The position numbers were made by a program, and so were the translations under genes. This document shows, in pieces, positions 59,935 to 64,000 of a stretch of 64,000 nucleotides of DNA. The notes below the pieces were generated by a model. The model was not told where the DNA came from. It was given only the letters and a program-made list of their open reading frames with translations, and made no database searches. Numbering within the stretch: the stretch's first letter is position 1; every line of letters starts with the position of its first letter. Source of the DNA: Bacteroidota bacterium (GTDB taxonomy: Bacteria; Bacteroidota; Bacteroidia; 2-12-FULL-35-15); contig CANIQT010000002.1 in NCBI GenBank assembly GCA_947469885.1, forward strand, positions 1 to 64,000, in the 5' to 3' direction.

Positions 59935-59968
59935 TTAATACTTAATACTCTGTACTTAATACTCTCAC
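59934..59968. repeat. Heptamer run (ACTTAAT, 7-bp period)
   Basis: ACTTAAT/ACTCTGT/ACTCTCA steps in the convergent gap, ending at the stop codon of the T9SS remnant. Confidence 0.65.
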
Positions 59969-60435
59969 TCAAACACTATCTTCCCGCTGTACACCTTATT
60001 TTTATTACCAAGCGTTACATTATAAATCCCTGTAGCTTCTGCCTGTATATTTATTTTTACTTTTTCCTGTTCCACCTGCACTGGCTGTTGTTGTATAAGT
60101 TTACCATCTGTATTATATATCTTTAATACTAAGTTTTGTTCATGCAGCAAATCATCCGGTACTTTTATATTGCAGGTACCTCTGTTGGGGTTGGCGTAGA
60201 TACTTAATGTATTATTTGTATTTACCATCTTTTCCTCCATACCTGTTATAGCCTCACATTTAGCTATAAAACCATCATCATTACCATAAGTAGTAATGCT
60301 ATAACTATCAAAATTTGCCGTTGTGTTAAAACTGCCCGTAATATAACACCCCCCATCGCTATTAATAATAACCAGTACTGGATCTGCATTAGCAACATTT
60401 TTTACACCTAAACAAACACCACTACTATCATACAT
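59965..60435 (-). pseudogene. 5'-truncated T9SS cargo gene (repeat end plus sorting domain)
   Basis: 156 codons. It opens within a propeller-type repeat (YDSSGVCLGVKNVANADPVLVIINSDGGCYITGSF), continues with DGFIAKCEAITGMEE and ends in a normal T9SS sorting domain (LSIYANPNRGTCNI ... NKVYSGKIVFE). There is no signal peptide and the ATG is only the first Met of an internal repeat. So the 5' part, expected to encode several more repeats, is missing. The break lies near 60436-60445, exactly where an oppositely oriented T9SS fragment starts. Not exportable as it stands. Confidence 0.8.
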
Positions 60436-60439
60436 AGAT

Positions 60440-60814
60440 ATAATCGGAAATTTTAAAAATGATTTACAAACTGTTACAACAGCGAGTAATTCTTCAAGTA
60501 CTTGGCCTGTTGTGTATGAATATATTGATGATGTTTCCTTAACCGCTTGTAATAATGCAGGTATAACTAATTATAATACAGAAAATAATATTAAAGTATT
60601 TCCTAACCCCGTTACAGACAAACTGAATGTTCAAGCAAACAATTACGAACCAACCGAAATTATTCTTTACGACCTTTCATCAAGAAAGCTTTTACAACAA
60701 ACATTTATAAACACAACAACAATAAACACAGAACAACTTGCAAAAGGAATGCATCTTTACACAGTGCGAAACAGAAACGGAATTATTAAGAACGGAAAAG
60801 TAATTAAACAATAA
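60440..60814 (+). pseudogene. 5'-truncated T9SS cargo gene on the opposite strand
   Basis: The plus frame opens with IIGNFKNDLQTVTTASNSSS, then TWPVVYEYIDDVSLTAC, a typical end of a secreted carbohydrate- or adhesin-type domain. A T9SS sorting domain follows (IKVFPNPVTDKLNVQ ... GIIKNGKVIKQ). An internal ATG at 60512 exists but would begin in the middle of the domain. No signal peptide. Both this fragment and its neighbour are 3' ends that meet head to head, which marks a rearrangement junction. Confidence 0.78.
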
Positions 60815-60896
60815 CTCTTGAAACACGCGACACGAAAGAAAAACATCCGATAACATATACATACATATCTATAAAAAATTAAAAAATATAATCAAT

Positions 60897-61823
60897 ATGC
60901 AAACAATATTAGGATCAGGTGGAGCTATTGGAATACCATTAGCCAAAGAATTAAAAAAATATACTAATCAGATAAGATTGGTAAGCAGAAACCCAAAAAA
61001 AGTAAATGAAACAGATGAGCTTTATCCGATTGACGTAAATGATCTCAGCCAGATAGACAAGGCAATTGCTGGAAGTGAAATAGTTTATGTTGTTATCGGC
61101 TTTGAATATAAATTAAGTGTCTGGCAAAAAATATGGCCACCGTTTATGAAAGCAGTTATTAATGCATGTAAAGTCCATCATGCCAAACTTGTTTTTTTCG
61201 ATAATGTATACATGTATGATAAATCGGCAATTCCGCACATGACTGAAACTTCACCTATAAATGCCCCCAGCAAAAAAGGAGAAGTAAGACAACAACTGCA
61301 CGAGATGATAATGAATGAGGTAAAAAAAAATAACCTTACTGCACTTATTGCAAGATCAGCTGATTTTTATGGTCCCGACAATAAAAGCAGCGCACTAAAT
61401 ATGATGGTTGCTGATAATTTTATAAAAGGAAAAAAAGCCCAGGCATTTGGCAACATCAATAAAATACACACTTACACATATACACCAGATGCTGCAAAGG
61501 CAACAGCATTGCTTGGAAATACTATTGATGCTTATAATCAAGTTTGGCATGTTCCAACAACAAAAGAAAAACTAACTAACCTGCAATGGATTCAGTTAAT
61601 TGCCGATGAGTTGAAAGTTGAGACTAAAGTTCAAACTGTACCAGTATGGCTGATAAAAATACTTGGATTGTTTATGCCCATCATGAAAGAGTTTCCGGAG
61701 ATGATTTACCAATACGAACAAGACTATTTATTCGATAGTTCTAAATTTGAGAATCGATTTGGAGTTACAGCAACAGCACCTAAGGATGGTATTAGAACTC
61801 TTATTGAAAATATAAGCAAGTAA
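60897..61823 (+). CDS. NAD(P)-dependent epimerase/dehydratase-like (extended SDR) protein
   Basis: A 308-residue Rossmann protein. ILGSGGAIGIPLAKEL (4-19) is the nucleotide loop (GxxGxxG type), followed by LVSRNPKKV, an atypical VVIGFEYKLSVW and FFDNVYMYDKSAIP (near the active Tyr-x3-Lys position: YDKS is shortened). ARSADFYGP and VWHVPTTKEKLTNLQWIQLIADEL are SDR/NmrA-like words. Function uncertain: sugar or isoflavone-reductase-like substrate. Flanked on both sides by damaged sequence, so it may have arrived with the rearranged segment. Confidence 0.82.
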   Translation: MQTILGSGGAIGIPLAKELKKYTNQIRLVSRNPKKVNETDELYPIDVNDLSQIDKAIAGSEIVYVVIGFEYKLSVWQKIWPPFMKAVINACKVHHAKLVFFDNVYMYDKSAIPHMTETSPINAPSKKGEVRQQLHEMIMNEVKKNNLTALIARSADFYGPDNKSSALNMMVADNFIKGKKAQAFGNINKIHTYTYTPDAAKATALLGNTIDAYNQVWHVPTTKEKLTNLQWIQLIADELKVETKVQTVPVWLIKILGLFMPIMKEFPEMIYQYEQDYLFDSSKFENRFGVTATAPKDGIRTLIENISK

Positions 61824-61954
61824 AATACCAGCCGTTAACAAAGGGTTTGCGATAGCGGAGGTTACGTGTATCGCAAACACATTTGTGCAAGGCGAAAGTT
61901 CAGTTCTCCGAACAAAATTTAGTGCTAATAATCCCGGCCATGGCAAATCCCTAA

Positions 61955-62110
61955 AACTTTAGCTGCAAGGCAAACAGAAAAGTTAAAGGAACTTTCACTA
62001 TCAATAATGGGTTACCAAACGGACATTGGGAACAATTTAATTTAGACGGTTCAAAAAAACTTAACCTTTACTGTGACAATGGAAAATTAACAAAAAAAGT
62101 AGCGTATTAA
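61955..62110 (+). pseudogene. C-terminal remnant of a MORN/YwqK-like gene
   Basis: The frame ending at TAA 62110 reads KVKGTFTINNGLPNGHWEQ then FNLDGSKKLNLYCDNGKL and TKKVAY. It resembles the GxxxGxWxxYxxxGxxxxxxxYxxGK repeats of YwqK-type (MORN-like) proteins. A stop codon lies in frame just upstream (61952) and there is no start codon, so only a C-terminal relic remains. Confidence 0.6.
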
Positions 62111-62392
62111 TACTATGAATAACCTCTTCATTGTAATAACAACGTAGTGTAACGAAAGAAACATTAATAAAACAAACAGAAACTAAAAACATATAACTTT
62201 TTGTCAACCAAAAATGTAAAAACCACTCGCGCCAGCGTTAGGAAAAATTGCATCACCGAAATGAATTGCTGATTCTTTGAATTGTGTAATTTTAATCACC
62301 AACTATACAACAATTAACTTACCCCCTTCCTCTACTTTTGCCAAACAAATTTGAATAGCAAATCAATTTGGTTTCTCTAAAATAATGAAACA

Positions 62393-62404
62393 TGATTTAT
62401 ATCA
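62393..62404 (+). promoter_or_regulatory. CRP/FNR-family binding site TGATTTATATCA
   Basis: The palindrome TGAT-N4-ATCA is the core of FNR/CRP-type sites. Its centre is ~60 bp upstream of the expected transcription start (just after the -7 box at 62445-62452), a classical activator position. The promoter lacks a good -33 element, as expected for an activator-dependent promoter. Confidence 0.5.
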
Positions 62405-62444
62405 CTACATGATGTATGTCATATTAATTTCGGGTTCCACTAAA

Positions 62445-62452
62445 TACTTTTG
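62445..62452 (+). promoter_or_regulatory. -7 promoter box TACTTTTG of the cytochrome c operon
   Basis: TAnnTTTG match. The ATG at 62455 lies only 3 bp after it, so translation should start at the next in-frame ATG, 62479. Confidence 0.6.
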
Positions 62453-62478
62453 TAATGAAAATAAAAATAGTTAATGGA

Positions 62479-63159
62479 ATGAAAAGAAATTTAAAAACAG
62501 TTTTGGTGTTGATTGGTTTAGGAATAATTTTTCTGGTTACCTGCAAACACAATCCGAATGATATACCAACTCCGATAAGTCCCGGTGGAAATGGGAATGG
62601 CAACGGAAATGTAAAAGACAGTGTTTGTTTTGCAGAAGAAGTATTACCGCTGTTGATTTCGAATTGCGCCAAAGCCGGTTGCCATGATGCAACAAGTCAT
62701 CAAGAAGGGGTAAATCTTACCTCTTATGGTAATGTGATGGCAACCATTTCGGGAAGCAATTTAATAAATAGCATAACAGGAAACGGACAGGACATAATGC
62801 CACCTGCCAACTCACCACCACCACTTACCGGGGCTCAAATAAGCTTAATACAAACGTGGGTGAATCAAGGGATGCAGAATGGAATTGACTGCCAATGCAA
62901 CATTGATACAAATAATGTAACCTTTAATGGTGTTATCCTTCCAATTTTTCAAACCAATTGTTTAGGATGTCATAACACTACACTTCCAATTTTAACTAAC
63001 TATTCATTCATAAAATATCAGTTGGATACAGGCAGACTTTATAATGCGATGAATCATATTGGCGGAGTGGTGCCCATGCCGCTTAATGGTCCACAATTAT
63101 CAGTATGCCGCTTAACAGCATTTAATAAATGGGTAAATGCTGGTGCGCCCAATAATTAA
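62479..63159 (+). CDS. Di-heme c-type cytochrome lipoprotein
   Basis: A 226-residue lipoprotein (lipobox LVTC, Cys22). A Gly/Asn linker (GGNGNGNGN) leads to two cytochrome-like domains. The first has an unusual heme site CAKAGCH (63-69, CX4CH) with Met ligand candidate DIMPPA. The second has the normal CLGCH and VPMPL. This domain pair is like those annotated as planctomycete-type cytochrome c in Bacteroidota operons with DUF5777 barrels. Likely an electron carrier at the outer membrane. I chose ATG 62479 because the earlier ATG (62455) lies too close to the promoter box. Confidence 0.87.
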   Translation: MKRNLKTVLVLIGLGIIFLVTCKHNPNDIPTPISPGGNGNGNGNVKDSVCFAEEVLPLLISNCAKAGCHDATSHQEGVNLTSYGNVMATISGSNLINSITGNGQDIMPPANSPPPLTGAQISLIQTWVNQGMQNGIDCQCNIDTNNVTFNGVILPIFQTNCLGCHNTTLPILTNYSFIKYQLDTGRLYNAMNHIGGVVPMPLNGPQLSVCRLTAFNKWVNAGAPNN

Positions 63160-63160
63160 T

Positions 63161-63541
63161 ATGAGAAAAATATCAATACTTATACTTTTAGCCACGTTGC
63201 TAATTTATCTTTTCAGTCTTTCTTCGTGTTATTACGACAATCTAGAAAGACTCAATCCTACTTCTGTATGCGACACTTCGGGCAGTGCAACCTATTCGGG
63301 CACTGTAAAATCTATTATGGATAACAACTGCACGAGTTGCCATAGTGGGGCTTCTCCTTCGGGTAATATCAGCTTGGATACTTATACAGCAGTAAAAAAT
63401 GTGGGCATTACAGGTAAATTATATAATTCAATTACATGGGCTAGCGGAACTTCTCCAATGCCCAAAGGCTCTAATTCAAAAATTGATGATTGCTCGATTA
63501 TTAAAATAAAAAAATGGATAGACACTAATTACCTGCCTTAA
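63161..63541 (+). CDS. Mono-heme c-type cytochrome lipoprotein
   Basis: A 126-residue lipoprotein (lipobox LSSC followed by YYDN). One heme c site CTSCH lies in VKSIMDNNCTSCHSGASPSGN, and the probable Met ligand is in TSPMPKG. It starts two bases after the stop of the previous cytochrome gene; an upstream in-frame ATG at 63137 would put the signal peptide too far inside. Middle gene of the three-gene cytochrome/DUF5777 operon. Confidence 0.88.
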   Translation: MRKISILILLATLLIYLFSLSSCYYDNLERLNPTSVCDTSGSATYSGTVKSIMDNNCTSCHSGASPSGNISLDTYTAVKNVGITGKLYNSITWASGTSPMPKGSNSKIDDCSIIKIKKWIDTNYLP

Positions 63542-63542
63542 A

Positions 63543-64000
63543 ATGATTAAAAAAATATCCCTTATTTTATTTTCTATCTCTATTTGCTTTAGCATAAAAC
63601 TAAAAGCACAAGATGATGATATGCTAAAAATGTTGGAAGATTCGATTCCGAAAAAGAAAACCAAAGAGTATGTGTATGCCACATTTAAAGGAAAACGGTT
63701 AATTAATTTTCATACAGTGGAAATGCCCGGACCTAACTCACTCGAGTTTCGTATTTCTCACCATTTCGGAGATTTAAATTCTGGTAGTTATAATTTTTGG
63801 GGATTAGATGGAGGTGCAAGTATTCGGCTTGGACTTGAATACAGCAAAAATGGAAGGTTTGAAGTTGGTGTGGGCAGAAGTTCGCTAGAAAAAAATTATG
63901 ATGGTTTTTTGAAATACAAATTAATTAAACAAACCATTGGCAGGCAGCAACCCTTTACCATCACTTTGTTTGCGGGAATGTATTACACTACCCTGCATGA
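63543..64000 (+). CDS. DUF5777 family outer-membrane beta-barrel protein (partial, runs off window)
   Basis: The first 152 codons are present. A signal peptide (MIKKISLILFSISICFSI, ends KAQ) is followed by the family's hallmark words: YVYATFKGKRLINFHTVEMPGPNSLEFRISHHFGD, FWGLDGGASIRLGLEYS, FEVGVGRSSLEKNYDGFLKYKLI. DUF5777 proteins are small barrels encoded with periplasmic or surface cytochromes. Its ATG overlaps closely with the end of the preceding gene (one base gap), so it is the third member of that operon. The 3' end lies outside. Confidence 0.9.
   Translation, partial: MIKKISLILFSISICFSIKLKAQDDDMLKMLEDSIPKKKTKEYVYATFKGKRLINFHTVEMPGPNSLEFRISHHFGDLNSGSYNFWGLDGGASIRLGLEYSKNGRFEVGVGRSSLEKNYDGFLKYKLIKQTIGRQQPFTITLFAGMYYTTLH

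Larger units (their letters stand above)
61824..62478. other. Decayed intergenic pocket
   Basis: This 650-bp gap contains a hairpin (TTTGCGAT-N16-ATCGCAAA, 61849-61880), a gene remnant (61955-62110) and the cytochrome promoter region (62393-62452). The rest shows no gene. Two GCGTTA/CCGTTAAC-like words near 61829 and 62236 flank the remnant. Confidence 0.6.

Noticed and set aside
61829..62245. Integron cassette with attC sites
   Set aside because: The GTTA words do not fit the RYYYAAC...GTTRRRY pair, and no integrase or further cassettes are visible. Kept only as a weak observation on a decayed pocket.
1..64000. tRNA, rRNA or other structural RNA genes
   Set aside because: I looked at the gaps for cloverleaf-like arms and rRNA words and saw none. 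The remaining gaps are filled by repeats, promoters and terminators. A covariance-model search would settle this.

Overview
The window comes from a low-GC member of the Bacteroidota, probably an uncultured or environmental lineage of class Bacteroidia. The evidence is a set of proteins ending in type IX secretion (T9SS) type A C-terminal sorting domains, an S46 dipeptidyl-peptidase, a GLPGLI protein beside an outer-membrane beta-barrel protein, DUF5723 and DUF5777 families, bshA (bacillithiol synthesis), an E1 alpha/beta fusion, TAnnTTTG promoter boxes and an absence of clear Shine-Dalgarno sites. I see no rRNA, tRNA, CRISPR array, insertion sequence, prophage or plasmid gene.

Layout. 0.5-9 kb: two large secreted T9SS cargo proteins (an S8 subtilase and a 1.9k-residue Ig-repeat protein) and a small DUF5652 membrane protein. 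9-16.8 kb, mostly minus strand: E1 dehydrogenase fusion, GLPGLI protein, beta-barrel protein and two duplicated Ala/Lys-rich lipoproteins. 16.8-20.8 kb, plus strand: LTA-synthase-like phosphotransferase, lipid kinase, SUI1/YciH factor and a secreted nuclease. 21.7-27.6 kb: TauE/SafE permease and a polysaccharide patch (hexapeptide acyltransferase, MptE-like protein, FkbM methyltransferase, GT2, flippase). 27.7-31 kb: ffh, folD and a 3-hydroxyacyl-CoA dehydrogenase. 31.5-35 kb: a second exopolysaccharide operon (oxidoreductase, lipoprotein, polyprenyl glycosylphosphotransferase). 35-42 kb: pcm, clpS, bshA, S46 peptidase, ettA. 42-46.6 kb: di-heme peroxidase with a secreted YHYH protein, then a CocE-type hydrolase. 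46.7-50.7 kb: small conserved and hypothetical genes and a GT-C-like membrane protein. 50.7-55.7 kb, minus strand: a lipoprotein, a DUF5723 barrel protein, an MntA/HepT toxin-antitoxin pair and a T9SS cargo in one tight run. 55.8-60.8 kb: paralogous membrane proteins, rarA, cytochrome c lipoprotein, LpxL-like acyltransferase, and two truncated T9SS cargo genes joined head to head. 60.9-64 kb: an SDR protein, a decayed pocket, and an operon of two cytochrome c lipoproteins and a DUF5777 barrel protein that runs off the window.

The most unusual content is in the spaces between genes. Five separate intergenic blocks (151-423, 9145-9322, 21152-21403, 31045-31536, 48167-48481) are tandem arrays whose sequences mostly look unrelated, yet all repeat with a period of 21 bp or 42 bp. 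In the better preserved ones each 21-bp step carries a short dyad. Many other gaps hold runs with a 7-bp period (7 x 3 = 21), several of them as inverted pairs that would form long hairpins, and some of these runs have entered coding sequence or placed a start codon. One further array (40000-40095) has an 8-bp period and forms the N-terminus of a reading frame. I think this 7/21/42 rule is the observation most worth a second look. All functional readings of it are inference.
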